This document shows positions 11,301 through 20,516 of a DNA stretch of 64,000 nt, piece by piece; position 1 is the stretch's first letter; every line of letters begins with the position of its first letter. A program made the translations under genes and the position numbers. Origin of the DNA: Calothrix sp. FI2-JRJ7 (GTDB lineage: Bacteria; Cyanobacteriota; Cyanobacteriia; Cyanobacteriales; Nostocaceae); the NCBI GenBank assembly GCA_019359675.1, contig JAHHGX010000014.1, forward strand, positions 1-64,000, written 5' to 3'. The notes beneath the pieces were generated by a model. The model was not told the origin of the DNA. It saw nothing but the letters and a program-made list of their open reading frames with translations, and searched no databases.

Positions 11301-12032
11301 CGCTTTGAATACCGCGATGGTAAAGAAGCAAACAACATGGTTATCTCCGCAGCAGCAGCAGGTAAAATTAGTCCTGCATTAACTGCCGCAGTTCGTTATC
11401 AACAAGCAGGTGGCGCCAACCAGTTGTTAGGTGGACTTGGTGACACAGCAAATCTTCGCGTTGGTTTAGCATACCGTGACCCCAACGACGATAAATTTAA
11501 CGGTTTATTCGCATACGAATATCGTCAAAACCCATCAACTACCCCTGATACTCTTTTATTTGGAGCTGGCAGTGGTTCTACAGAACATTTATTTTCAGCC
11601 GAGGCAATTTATGCACCAAATTGGCGCTGGGAACTTTACGGTAAATATGCTTTACGTAATAGTACTACCTATCTTGCCAATAATTTTACAGGAAGCAGTA
11701 GCTTACATCTGGGACAACTACGCGCCAGCTATCAACTAGGTTACCGAACCGATGTAGCAATAGAAGGACGCTGGTTAGGTCAACCAACACAAGGCTTTAA
11801 CGAATTTGGCATCGCCTTAGAAGGAGGATATCATCTCACACCCGATTTAAGAATAGGTGTTGGTTATGCCTTTGGAAGTGCAGATGACCGTGACTTTACA
11901 GGTTATCGTTCCGCAGGAGGCCCCTATTTAAATATCTCTTACAAAATTAATGAACTGTTTGGTGGATTTGGCAGACAAAAAGTGGCGCCACCCCAACAGC
12001 AAGAATCCCTTACCCAAAAAACCTCACCGTAA
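8397..12032 (+). CDS. large outer-membrane beta-barrel protein with N-terminal Ig-like region
   Basis: The 1211-aa product begins with a signal peptide (to about STSAKT). A low-complexity Pro/Ser linker, a region around 115-190 that looks Ig/Big-like (VKIITPISGETTAKTTN), and another at 210-310 (RISADGRSRLEFEGKI) follow. From about 330 to the end there are dozens of alternating aromatic/polar strands (YNIGNLQVTGLF, YRIEALGQITPSL, LRASYQLGYRTDV) typical of an outer-membrane barrel. The arrangement of an Ig-like N-terminus and C-terminal barrel near DUF11 proteins suggests a role in secreting or anchoring surface proteins, an inference. It starts one base after the upstream gene. A 13-bp stem hairpin follows the stop. 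Confidence 0.75.
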   Translation: MSKKINNGLLTICSTIPMLTAVSTSAKTINHNHIKQDDIKSNVVADLSEDNIPVFSPEKAQSKPEELTCRGGLTQDCKNTQNLSKPAPEPIPSINNSTQTPNIKTSGASKPISIQQDVKIITPISGETTAKTTNLAVQYHPNSNVKVTLNGKPINSEISSYLQKDEANEIYTKIWYNIPLELGENIITAQTEQGKTSSIKVILKEQKTKLVFVPVGEPRISADGRSRLEFEGKITNEKGEVIPEDVTVTLSATAGRFLGADQDNDAPGLQVLARDGKFSATLQAGYDAQNVKVRAAVEKTNLEIYSNVEFITNLRPSLATGVINLRIGAGGTNLWGSYRDFQKPSKTGRTDVDLDASVFATGEVGDWLFTGAYNSKRPLNQDCQGEVRLFGGVQDCEKAYPVYGDSSSVTPTTPSIDSVYAKLERSPNIPGAESDYFMWGDYSTQEFARNSQLFTATTRQLHGFKGNYNIGNLQVTGLFANNIQGFQRDTISPNGTSGYYFLSRRLVIPGSENVFIESEELNRPGTVVKRKALSRGADYEIDYDRGTLLFRSRIFSTELNPFGATLANRIVVTYQNDKGGDSKLYAARAQYNFRDSELSTQNSALSTSFFGASYLWEDQGAQDFELYGADFFVPLGNGQIVGEYARSSHNSPTFGYVSGSAYRIEALGQITPSLQGQAFYRSVTENFANNATWSFAPGQTRYGAGLSGKITDTTSFNLGYDYENNFGIAPAQRTETFDLFNPQPLPKPGSKIDNSLTTLRAGLQQKLGASDISLEYVNRSRKDRVDNKFNANASQLVSKLNVPLAQSLTFRAQNETNLGKSDALYPNRTTLGLDWALYPGVNVRLAHQFFDAGLLQGNSITSLDTTVEHKFSEDTSLTGRYSIFSGIDGMNDQGAVGLNHRIRLAPGLKLNLGYERIQNNIFGNTATGIRFAQPYTTGQSAFSLGYFSGNSYSVGLDYTDNPNFQANARFEYRDGKEANNMVISAAAAGKISPALTAAVRYQQAGGANQLLGGLGDTANLRVGLAYRDPNDDKFNGLFAYEYRQNPSTTPDTLLFGAGSGSTEHLFSAEAIYAPNWRWELYGKYALRNSTTYLANNFTGSSSLHLGQLRASYQLGYRTDVAIEGRWLGQPTQGFNEFGIALEGGYHLTPDLRIGVGYAFGSADDRDFTGYRSAGGPYLNISYKINELFGGFGRQKVAPPQQQESLTQKTSP

Positions 12033-12036
12033 TAAC

Positions 12037-12085
12037 CACTTCAGTGCTTGCATTCATAAGCACTGCATTTATAAGCACTGAAGTG
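12037..12085. repeat. 13-bp inverted repeat between surface-protein genes
   Basis: CACTTCAGTGCTT (12037-12049) pairs perfectly with AAGCACTGAAGTG (12073-12085) around a 23-nt loop that itself contains another AAGCACT copy. There is no T-run. It may attenuate read-through between the barrel gene and the next DUF11 gene, or be a dispersed repeat. Confidence 0.7.
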
Positions 12086-12123
12086 CTTACAACGACTCAC
12101 ACGAAAATATATTCTATACTACT

Positions 12124-14814
12124 ATGAAACTGATAAAAACTATCGGAAGTTTAACTTTATTACTAACAAGTTTTAGCTCTCAAATCTTATTAGAGGCGCC
12201 AGTAACCGCACAAACAGCCACACCTTTACTATGTGCTGTTCCTGGTAAAGATGGATCGAGTACATTAGCAGGTGTAATTAATACATATTATGCAGGCGCC
12301 GGAACTGCATCTGCTGGTGCCCCCTCTATTACTCTTGGCGCCATCAACCCTAACGGTTCTCAAACTCCTATAGCTGCTGGTGATTTGCTATTAATCATCC
12401 AGATGCAAGGAGCAGATATTAATTCTACTAATAGTGATAGTTATGGTAGTGGTACTCCTGGTAAAGCTAGTGGTAATATAAATGACTCTAATTTTACAGC
12501 AGGTAATTACGAATACGTAGTTGCGACTAGTGCAGCATCTGGTGGAGTTGTATCAATTAGAGGCGCAGGTAGTGGTTCTGGATTAATAAATTCTTATATT
12601 AATGCTCCTGCTGATAACATTAGAGGTCAAAGAACATACCAAGTAATTCGTGTACCACAGTATTCAAATGCAACTTTAGGGGGAACATTGACTGCTGCAC
12701 CTTGGAACGGTTCATCGGGGGGAGTGCTAGTTTATGACGTTGCTGGTAACTTGAATTTAGGTGGTGCAAATATGGATGTTAGCAGCAAAGGTTTTCGTGG
12801 TGGTGGCGGTATACAACTTAACCAGAGATTTACACCTGCACCTGTTCCAAATTTGTTAAATACTGACTTTCGTACAAGGGCACCTAGTAGTATAAACAGT
12901 AAAAATGGTGCGAATGGTTCTAAAGGAGAGGGTACAGCCGGAACACCCCGATATACACTAAACCCTATTTTTACATCACCAAGTAATGTTGCACCAAATA
13001 ACTTTAACTTATTTGATAACGGCTCAGAAGGCTACCCAGACGGAAGTTTTGGTCGTGGGGCACCTGGTAATGCTGGCGGCGGTAGTACGGATGGCAACCC
13101 AGAGGGTCTTGAGCGAGGAGGACGAGTAAACGAAGAAAACTCCGGTGGTGGTGGCGGTGGTAACGGTGGTCTTGGAGGAAAAGGTGGAAAACCTTGGAAG
13201 TCTGGAAACCCTCCGCTAAATTTAGATACAGGGGGTTTTGGTGGTGACAAATTTTCAGTTGCAAACCGAATTGTAATGGGGGGTGGTGGTGGTGCAGGTA
13301 CAAATAACGATGCCACGAGTAACTCGCAATTTTTTCCTGATAACACTGATGGTAGAGCTAGTAGTGGCGCCCCAGGTGGTGGAATTGTTTTATTAAGAAC
13401 AGGTCGCGTTAGCGGAACGGGTGAAATTAATGCGAATGGTACCTCAGCATTTAATGTTAAAAATGACGGTGGTGGAGGTGGTGGTGCCGGCGGTACCGTA
13501 GTGGTCACTGCTGCAAATAATAGCCTTGCTGGTTTAACAGTAAATGCTAATGGTGGTAACGGAGGTAGTGCCGTATATAGAGAACCTCATGGTCCTGGTG
13601 GTGGTGGTGGTGGTGGGGTTATCTTAACTAGCCCAGGCTCCCAACGCAATGCCAATGGTGGTAGAAGTGGTGGTACAAGTGACCCAGTTGACCCAAGAAT
13701 CAACTTTGGTGCAACGGGTGGAGATTCTGGCATTACAAGCAATGTTGGCAGTATTCCTGGTGCAAACTCCGGCGCCGACTGTGTGCCACAATTAACTGTT
13801 AATAAGACTACAAGTACTCCCAGAATCACCAACAAGCCTGGTAAAGCTGTTTATACAATTACTGTTTCTAATGCTGCAAACCGAGCAACAGCTACAAATG
13901 TTAATATTTCTGACCCTTTACCGACAGGTTTTACTTTCGATGCTTCTACTCCTCCCACGGTGACTTTAATAGATTCTCCCAATGAGCCAACAGCTCGTAA
14001 CAATATAATTAATCCTGCGGCAGGCGCCACAACCGTAGATTTTGGTACTTTCAATATTCCTGGTGGTGGTAGTGTGCAAATTACTTTTAGTGTTGATGTT
14101 GGTGTAAACGTACCTGATAATACATATAATAACGATGCCATCGCCACTTATATTGACCCAACTCTAGATACACCAGGCAGCAATCCAACAACTACAAATA
14201 TTGCGCGTAGTAGATATGACGGTAATGCAAGCACAACTGAGGATGTTGTGGTTAGTCAAATTCCAACTCCACCTCCACCTCCTACTCCAATAATTAATAT
14301 GCGTGCTATCAAACGCATCACTAACGTTACTCGTAATGATGCTCCTCTTGCTGGCCTTAACTTTAATGCTGTTATTGACGACCCTGGCGATACAAACGAT
14401 GATGCTAGTATCTGGGCAAATTCACCACTGGCGCCTATCGGTGTAACTCGCATCGACCCACAATTAAAATTAGGTGTGGGGGATGAGGTTGAATATACAG
14501 TTTATTTTCTCGTTGATGGAAATCAGCCCATAAGTAACGCGCGTTTTTGCGACCCCATTCCCCAAGGGACTAGTTTTATTAATAGTTCAGGCAGTGATAT
14601 TGCTTTAAATGTAGCGAACACAATTACTAACCAAACGAATGTTGCCGATGCTGATAGAGCAAGCTTAGTTAACGCAGTAGCCCCCTTACCAGCAAATAAC
14701 GTTTGTCCCAATCAGTCAAATCCCACAGGCGCCGTTTTGGTGAATTTTGGAACGCTTGACTTCACACCTGGCAATAACTTCGGTTATGTACGCTTCCGGG
14801 TGCGGGTTGAATAG
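12124..14814 (+). CDS. exported glycine-rich DUF11 surface protein
   Basis: The 896-aa protein has a signal peptide (cleaved near APVTAQT). A glycine-rich region covers about 300-560 with several runs of six or more Gly, which produces long artefactual proline-rich frames on the other strand. A DUF11 domain follows at about 555-690 (TNKPGKAVYTITVSNAANRA, then ISDPLPTGFTFD), a proline linker near 715-725, and a second DUF11-like domain at 765-896 (VGDEVEYTVYFLVDGNQPI). No C-terminal anchor is seen. With the two upstream genes it forms a cell-surface cluster, and the barrel protein is a candidate exporter or anchor for it. Confidence 0.75.
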   Translation: MKLIKTIGSLTLLLTSFSSQILLEAPVTAQTATPLLCAVPGKDGSSTLAGVINTYYAGAGTASAGAPSITLGAINPNGSQTPIAAGDLLLIIQMQGADINSTNSDSYGSGTPGKASGNINDSNFTAGNYEYVVATSAASGGVVSIRGAGSGSGLINSYINAPADNIRGQRTYQVIRVPQYSNATLGGTLTAAPWNGSSGGVLVYDVAGNLNLGGANMDVSSKGFRGGGGIQLNQRFTPAPVPNLLNTDFRTRAPSSINSKNGANGSKGEGTAGTPRYTLNPIFTSPSNVAPNNFNLFDNGSEGYPDGSFGRGAPGNAGGGSTDGNPEGLERGGRVNEENSGGGGGGNGGLGGKGGKPWKSGNPPLNLDTGGFGGDKFSVANRIVMGGGGGAGTNNDATSNSQFFPDNTDGRASSGAPGGGIVLLRTGRVSGTGEINANGTSAFNVKNDGGGGGGAGGTVVVTAANNSLAGLTVNANGGNGGSAVYREPHGPGGGGGGGVILTSPGSQRNANGGRSGGTSDPVDPRINFGATGGDSGITSNVGSIPGANSGADCVPQLTVNKTTSTPRITNKPGKAVYTITVSNAANRATATNVNISDPLPTGFTFDASTPPTVTLIDSPNEPTARNNIINPAAGATTVDFGTFNIPGGGSVQITFSVDVGVNVPDNTYNNDAIATYIDPTLDTPGSNPTTTNIARSRYDGNASTTEDVVVSQIPTPPPPPTPIINMRAIKRITNVTRNDAPLAGLNFNAVIDDPGDTNDDASIWANSPLAPIGVTRIDPQLKLGVGDEVEYTVYFLVDGNQPISNARFCDPIPQGTSFINSSGSDIALNVANTITNQTNVADADRASLVNAVAPLPANNVCPNQSNPTGAVLVNFGTLDFTPGNNFGYVRFRVRVE

Positions 14815-15021
14815 ATTTCCCCTTCAGGCACAGAAACCGGTCTTCTTAGCCATAATATTACCAGAAAACGTGATTTTCGGATAGAAACCCGGTTTCTTTG
14901 GAGTTAATCAATACTAACCATCAACTATTGGCTATCAACTGCCCCTCTGTTTGACGCCTAGTCATTACAGAATTTAAAGTTATGTAGCCTTTTGATTACG
15001 AACGATAGGGCACTGCGGTAA

Positions 15022-15330
<309 letters not shown>

Positions 15331-15339
15331 ATAAACGAT

Positions 15340-15857
15340 TTAAGGAAAAGGTTTTGGGAGAAGGGGTAAAGTTTTATTTTCCGGCTTTACCCTTTTTCCT
15401 TTACCCTTTTCCCCACTTGAAGCCAGGATGGAAATTTGAATCATAAATTTTGTTCCTTTTCCTGGCGCCGAATCATACCAAAGTTTCCCACCGTGCTTTT
15501 TTACGACAATTTGGTAGCAAATAGATAATTCTAACTCAGTGGCTTTACTTACTTGTTTCGTTGTTAAAAATGGATCAAACAGCTTGTTACGAACATTTTC
15601 ATCAATCCCAATACCATTATCTACAATAGTAATTAGTACATTACCGCTTTGAATAGTCTCCGTATAAATCCAGATAGTAGGATTTTTGTTTGAAGTATCT
15701 TCTTTATCCTCTAATGCATCAATAGCATTGCTAAGAATATTCATAAAGACTTGATTTAATTGTCCAACGTAGCAATTTATCAATGGTAATTGACTGTATG
15801 CTCTGATAACCTGAATTTCAGCACGGTTCGGTTTTGCTTTGAAACGATAATTGCCAA
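15340..15857 (-). pseudogene. remnant of a sensor histidine kinase (ATPase domain only)
   Basis: Reading leftward from about 15850, the frame gives RFKAKPNRAEIQVIRAY, then LNQVFMNILSNAIDALED (N-box) and ITIVDNGIGIDENVR (G1 box). An in-frame stop sits just before at about 15855-15857, so PAS/GAF and HisKA parts with the phospho-accepting His are missing. The G2 box, normally GLGLSI, reads ATELELSI, so ATP binding is probably lost. The last 25 codons run through the psaC terminator hairpin. This is a gene fragment, not a working kinase. Confidence 0.8.
15364..15397 (+). terminator. intrinsic terminator of psaC
   Basis: GGGTAAAG (15364-15371) pairs with CTTTACCC (15385-15392), followed by TTTTT. 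It starts 34 bp after the psaC stop. Confidence 0.7.
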
Positions 15858-15920
15858 TTTATGATTATGTATGCTGTTATTGTATGATGCTGGTTTTAAA
15901 TTTAATATTAAAGCTTTTAT

Positions 15921-17237
15921 ATGGCAAAGTTATCGAGACGGAAGTTTCTGGCAGCTAGTAGTGCAGTTGTCGCAGCGCAAGGTCTTGCTCGTGGTCTCAA
16001 TAATTCTAGTTCTACGTATGCTGAGTTGCGAGGTGAATACTCGATAGGCGCCTATGCAGGTTACACTGATACACCAGAAGTAACAACAGCGGTACTTGGA
16101 TTTATCGCTGTCACAAGTTGCGCTCCTTTAATAATAGCAAAAGCAAAAGGCATGTTTGCTAAGTATGGAATGCCTGATGTAGTAGTGCAAAAGCAACCTT
16201 CATGGGGAGTAATGCGCGATAAGTTAATGTTAGGTTCTGATAAAGATGGGTTAGATGGTTCACATTTACTATTCCCGATGGCGTATCTAATTACAACAGG
16301 AGAAATTAGCTATGACCGCAAAATACCCATGTATATTATGGCTAGATTAAATGTGAATGGACAGGGGATTTCAGTTGCGAAAGCATATCAAAATTTAAAT
16401 TTGAGTTTGGATAGTTCACCCTTAAAGTCTGAACTACAGAAAAAATCAGCGAAGGGTGAATCAATACGGTTTGCAGTTCCATTTCGCCGCGTTACAGGCG
16501 ATTTTTTTATGCGGTGGTGGCTTGCATATGGAGGTATTGACCCAGAGCGAGATACTTCAATAATAGTTATACCTCCACCACAAATGGTTGCCAATATGCG
16601 TGGTGGTTCTATGGAAGGGTTTTGTGTGGTAGACCCTTGGCATCAACGCTTAATTAAACAGAAACTTGGTTATTCGACGGTAACAAGTGGCGAACTATGG
16701 AATAATCATCCAGAAAAAGCCTTTGTAATGCGTGCGTCTTGGGTAGACAAGTATCCTAAAGCTGCTGCAAGCTTACTTGCTGCTGTTATGGAAGCGCAAA
16801 TTTGGTGTGACCAACCAGAGAACAAACAAGAGTTATTTAAAATTTTGGCTGAACGTCAATGGATGGGAGTATCCGCAGAAATTATAGGTAATCGTTTGTT
16901 AGGTAAAGTTGATTATGGTAACGGGCGCCTTGTAGAAAATAGTCTTCATGCGATTAAATATTGGAACAATAATGCATCTTACCCTTATAAAAGTCATGAT
17001 TTATGGTTTTTAATTGAGGATATGCGTTGGGGTAATCGTTCCCCTGACTTTGATACTAAGCGTTTAATTGATGCCGTTAACCGTGAAGACTTATGGCGCC
17101 AAGCTGCAAAAACTATCGGTCAAGCAGATGCCATACCACCATCCACATCACGCGGTGTCGAAAAGTTTTTTAATGGTTTAGAGTTTGACCCTGAAAACCC
17201 AAGCAAATATCTACAGGCGCCGACATTAAGACTGTAA
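15921..17237 (+). CDS. Tat-exported NrtA/CmpA-like ABC substrate-binding protein
   Basis: The 438-aa protein begins with a twin-arginine signal (LSRRKFLAASSAVVAAQ). The body is the NMT1/NrtA-CmpA fold: GFIAVTSCAPLIIAKAKGMF, then PSWGVMRDKLMLG, then LDGSHLLFPMAYLITTG, then GDFFMRWWLAYGGIDPERD, then GSMEGFCVVDPWHQR, then ITSGELW-like and HPEKAFVMRASWVDKYP. This family binds nitrate/nitrite or bicarbonate. The DGSH segment looks closer to CmpA-type than to the DGGQ seen in NrtA, but the ligand cannot be fixed by eye. A permease gene follows after 122 bp; no NrtC/NrtD ATPase is nearby. Confidence 0.85.
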   Translation: MAKLSRRKFLAASSAVVAAQGLARGLNNSSSTYAELRGEYSIGAYAGYTDTPEVTTAVLGFIAVTSCAPLIIAKAKGMFAKYGMPDVVVQKQPSWGVMRDKLMLGSDKDGLDGSHLLFPMAYLITTGEISYDRKIPMYIMARLNVNGQGISVAKAYQNLNLSLDSSPLKSELQKKSAKGESIRFAVPFRRVTGDFFMRWWLAYGGIDPERDTSIIVIPPPQMVANMRGGSMEGFCVVDPWHQRLIKQKLGYSTVTSGELWNNHPEKAFVMRASWVDKYPKAAASLLAAVMEAQIWCDQPENKQELFKILAERQWMGVSAEIIGNRLLGKVDYGNGRLVENSLHAIKYWNNNASYPYKSHDLWFLIEDMRWGNRSPDFDTKRLIDAVNREDLWRQAAKTIGQADAIPPSTSRGVEKFFNGLEFDPENPSKYLQAPTLRL

Positions 17238-17277
17238 TTTAAATCAATTTACAAAAAAATACTATTTGAATACGTAT

Positions 17278-17294
17278 GGTGGGCATTGCCCACC
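17278..17294. repeat. GGTGGGCATTGCCCACC palindrome
   Basis: A perfect 17-bp palindrome (GGTGGGCA-T-TGCCCACC) lies in the spacer between the binding-protein and permease genes. It resembles short palindromes dispersed in cyanobacterial genomes, and no regulator is implied. Confidence 0.6.
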
Positions 17295-17359
17295 TTACAA
17301 CATCAAAAGTTTATTCTTGAAATACGTATGCAACCAGATATCAATAACAAGTAAATAAC

Positions 17360-18157
17360 ATGCAAAATCTATTAAAATTTAATTTTAAAGGGCAACTGAA
17401 GCAAATAATTCCACCCATTATTGGCTTCTTAGTTTTTTTATTTATCTGGTATCTTCTAAGCTTGCAACCTGACACATCACTACCCTCTCCTATAAAAGTT
17501 ATTAGCAATACTTGGGACTTGATAATCGACCCTTTTTTTTACAAAGGCAATAACAATAAAGGTTTGTTCTGGCTACTGCTTGCAAGTCTTCAACGAGTTA
17601 CTATTGGATATTTACTAGCTGCTGTTGTTGGTGTCACTATTGGCTTTATTATCAGTTTAAATCCATTCCTAAAAAAAGCTATTGAGCCAATTATGCAATT
17701 ACTGCGTCCAGTGGCGCCTTTAGCATGGTTGCCGCTTGCACAAGCAATTTTTCTCAAACCAAATCCATCAGCAATATTCGTAATTTTTATCACTGCAATT
17801 TGGCCCATTATCATTAATACAGCTTTAGGTGTGCAACTAATTCCTAAAGATTACATAGATATTGGAAAAATGTTAGAAATGTCATTTGTAAAAAACCTCT
17901 ACAAAATTATCTTACCTGCTACACTTCCTTACATCTTCACAGGTTTACGCATATCTTTAGGATTATCCTGGCTTGCTGTAGTGGCGGCAGAAATGCTATT
18001 GTCAGATGATGGTCTAGGTTTTTTCATTGTTAACGCATATAACAATTCTGATATCAGCGAAATCATCTTAGCAATATTCTATTTAGGTATAGTTGGCATT
18101 ATTCTAGATAAACTAATGGTTTTAGCTTCGTCAAAATGGGAAAGAAAGGTTCCATAA
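17360..18157 (+). CDS. NrtB/CmpB/SsuC-type ABC transporter permease
   Basis: The 265-aa permease has six predicted membrane helices, starting with PPIIGFLVFLFIWYLLSLQP. The ATPase-docking EAA-like loop is around residues 165-190 (IPKDYIDIGKMLEMS, then NLYKIILPATLPYIFTGLRI). This is the nitrate/taurine/bicarbonate importer permease class. It pairs with the binding protein upstream. The missing ATPase must be supplied from another locus. A hairpin with T-run follows the stop. Confidence 0.88.
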   Translation: MQNLLKFNFKGQLKQIIPPIIGFLVFLFIWYLLSLQPDTSLPSPIKVISNTWDLIIDPFFYKGNNNKGLFWLLLASLQRVTIGYLLAAVVGVTIGFIISLNPFLKKAIEPIMQLLRPVAPLAWLPLAQAIFLKPNPSAIFVIFITAIWPIIINTALGVQLIPKDYIDIGKMLEMSFVKNLYKIILPATLPYIFTGLRISLGLSWLAVVAAEMLLSDDGLGFFIVNAYNNSDISEIILAIFYLGIVGIILDKLMVLASSKWERKVP

Positions 18158-18173
18158 CATTCATACGTTGTAG

Positions 18174-18200
18174 AGACGCGATGTTTCTCGCGTCTTTTTT
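18174..18200 (+). terminator. intrinsic terminator after the permease gene
   Basis: AGACGCGA (18174-18181) pairs with TCGCGTCT (18188-18195) around a 6-nt loop, followed by TTTTT. The stem belongs to the same GTAGAGACGCGA repeat family seen after groES. Confidence 0.75.
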
Positions 18201-18368
18201 GATAAATATGCCTTTTGGTAGATTTCAACAATAGCATTTGAAACTTTATGTAAATTTTTAATAAACTAAACTACCATATATATGATGTTGTATATCATAG
18301 TCTTAAAATTAATTGCACAATTAAATGTAAAAAAAGCTGATTATGTTAAAGGAAGAAAAGAGGTATTA

Positions 18369-20228
18369 ATGTTATTAGATATAAATAATAGTGGAGTTGG
18401 ATTATCCGCGCCGACGAATGAACAAAATGCTGATGGGTTAATTAGAACAACACATCCACGTCCACAGTTACAGCGCTTGCCTTGGCAAAGCCTAAACGGT
18501 ATATGGAAATTTGCCTTTGACGACGAAGGAAAATGTGTTCAACCTAGTGACGTTAAGGAATGGACTCATTCTATAGAAGTTCCCTTTGCTCCGGAATCAA
18601 CCAAAAGTGGGATAGGTGATACAAGTTTTCATCCTAATTGTTGGTACGAGCGCGAATTTGAAACGCCTTTCTCTGATGGTAGATTACTTTTACATTTCGG
18701 CGCCGTTGACTATCGTGCCCGTGTATGGGTAAACGGTCAATACATCGCTGAACATGAAGGTGGACATACTAATTTCTCTCTCGATATTACCCACGTTTTG
18801 AATGATAGTGGCAAAACCACAGTAACAGTGTGGGCACAAGACGACCCGCAAGACCTCGCTAAACCTCGCGGTAAACAAGATTGGCGCCTGGAACCGCACA
18901 GTATTTGGTATCCTCGTACTACTGGGATTTGGCAGACAGTATGGATTGAGCGTGTGGGTGCTACTTATTTAGGTAGCATTTATTGGGATTCTGACTGCGA
19001 GCGATGGGAAGTTGGTTTTGAAGCTGGACTAGCGGGTGATGTGCCTGATAAAGGCATCCTAATCAAAATGAAACTAAGCGTTGGCGATACTATATTAGCG
19101 AACGATACTTATGAAGTGCTAGGGGGAGAAATTAATCGTCGCATTGCACTTGGCGACCCTGGTATTGACGATTACCGCAATGAATTATTGTGGACTCCAG
19201 AAAAGCCAACATTAATTGATGCTTCTATTCAAGTGTGGTACGAAGGACAACTGCTGGATGAAGTAAAATCTTATACTGCAATGCGGGCAGTAAGTATACA
19301 GCGCGATCGGTTTATGCTTAATGGGCGCCCTTATTATTTAAAAATGGTTCTTGACCAAGGGTACTGGCCAGATACGTTTATGACTCCACCGAGTGATGAG
19401 GCATTGCAGCGTGATGTAGAACTTATTAAAGCAATGGGTTTTAACGGAGTACGCAAACACCAAAAAATTGAAGACCCACGTTTTTTATATTGGGCAGATG
19501 TTTTAGGGTTATTGGTTTGGGAAGAAATGCCTAGCGCTTATCGGTTTACCCGTAAAGCAGTGGAACGGATGACGCGCGAGTGGACTGAAGCAATAAAGCG
19601 AGATATGAGCCATCCATGTATTGTAGCTTGGGTACCTTTTAATGAATCTTGGGGAGTGCCAAATCTCGTAGAAACGGCAGCTCACCGTAACTACGTTTTA
19701 GCAATGTACCACTTAACGAAAACGCTTGACCCAAGTCGTCCAGTAATTGGTAACGATGGTTGGGAAAGTATAGATACAGATATTCTCGCAATTCATGATT
19801 ACGACACCCAACCGCTGCACATAGCTCGTCGTTATGGGGGAGAAGTTAAATTGTCAGATGTGCTTAATCAAAAGCGTCCTGGTGGACGTATCCTTACCCT
19901 TGATAACTTTCCCCATCAAGGACAACCAATTATGCTGACTGAATTTGGTGGTATCGCTTATGCTCCTGATGACAGCTTAGATGCAGATAAAGTTTGGGGA
20001 TATGAGCGCTGCTTCAATATCAGTGAGCTACAAATGAAATACACTGCTTTACTCGAAGCCGTTAATAATATAGAGATGTTCAGTGGATTTTGTTACACAC
20101 AATTCACCGATACCTTCCAAGAAGCTAACGGTTTATTATACGCTGATAGAACGCCAAAATTCCCCATAGAAGCAATTCGGGCTGCGACGCTTTCAGGGGA
20201 AGGATTTTGCACTCCTAACCACTGTTAA
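18369..20228 (+). CDS. glycoside hydrolase family 2 protein
   Basis: The 619-aa enzyme has GH2 architecture. A sugar-binding jelly-roll covers about 20-190 (RPQLQRLPWQSLNGIWKFAF, then WYEREFETP, then VDYRARVWVNGQYIAEHEGG). An Ig-like domain follows, then a TIM barrel from about 300. The acid/base Glu is in WVPFNESWG and the nucleophile Glu in IMLTEFGG, both present, so it should be active on a beta-galactoside, glucuronide or mannoside; which one is not clear. There is no signal peptide. I start it at 18369 (GAAAAGAGG site before ATG) because an upstream in-frame ATG adds an unrelated hydrophobic leader. No sugar-transport genes adjoin it. Confidence 0.88.
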   Translation: MLLDINNSGVGLSAPTNEQNADGLIRTTHPRPQLQRLPWQSLNGIWKFAFDDEGKCVQPSDVKEWTHSIEVPFAPESTKSGIGDTSFHPNCWYEREFETPFSDGRLLLHFGAVDYRARVWVNGQYIAEHEGGHTNFSLDITHVLNDSGKTTVTVWAQDDPQDLAKPRGKQDWRLEPHSIWYPRTTGIWQTVWIERVGATYLGSIYWDSDCERWEVGFEAGLAGDVPDKGILIKMKLSVGDTILANDTYEVLGGEINRRIALGDPGIDDYRNELLWTPEKPTLIDASIQVWYEGQLLDEVKSYTAMRAVSIQRDRFMLNGRPYYLKMVLDQGYWPDTFMTPPSDEALQRDVELIKAMGFNGVRKHQKIEDPRFLYWADVLGLLVWEEMPSAYRFTRKAVERMTREWTEAIKRDMSHPCIVAWVPFNESWGVPNLVETAAHRNYVLAMYHLTKTLDPSRPVIGNDGWESIDTDILAIHDYDTQPLHIARRYGGEVKLSDVLNQKRPGGRILTLDNFPHQGQPIMLTEFGGIAYAPDDSLDADKVWGYERCFNISELQMKYTALLEAVNNIEMFSGFCYTQFTDTFQEANGLLYADRTPKFPIEAIRAATLSGEGFCTPNHC

Positions 20229-20408
20229 AGTGTCGCGCATCCTGGCGCCTGCGAGTAAGGGCGGGTTAACCTGCCCCTACTTATAATAACCATATCATGC
20301 CCTTTTTTGCTCTTGCATTTAAACGCGCGTCTAACGTTAAATTAAAAACAAACGAACAATATTTATAATTATTAAATAAATTATTGAGCAAAAGAGTAAG
20401 AAAATAAG

Positions 20409-20516
20409 ATGGCAACTAGTAATATACAAAAAATGGCTAAAGTTACTACTACCATCACGGTCACTAACCACATAGACCAGATTTTATTAAGATACTTAAA
20501 TACAAGCTTTGTCTAA
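20409..20516 (+). pseudogene. N-terminal remnant of a retroviral-type aspartic protease family protein
   Basis: A 35-codon frame reads VTTTITVTNHIDQILL then stops. This resembles the N-terminus of a cyanobacterial clan-AA aspartic protease family (T-x-VTNxIDQ, followed normally by a VDTGA active site). No VDTGA motif survives in the 150 bp after the stop. The match is short, so the call is tentative. Confidence 0.35.

Noticed and set aside
13032-13508. 158-codon proline-rich open frame on the minus strand
   Set aside because: It is the antisense of the glycine-rich repeats of the DUF11 surface protein; GGT codons read as CCA/ACC in reverse.
15340-15783. Functional sensor histidine kinase
   Set aside because: No HisKA or sensor part, an upstream in-frame stop, and a degenerate G2 box.
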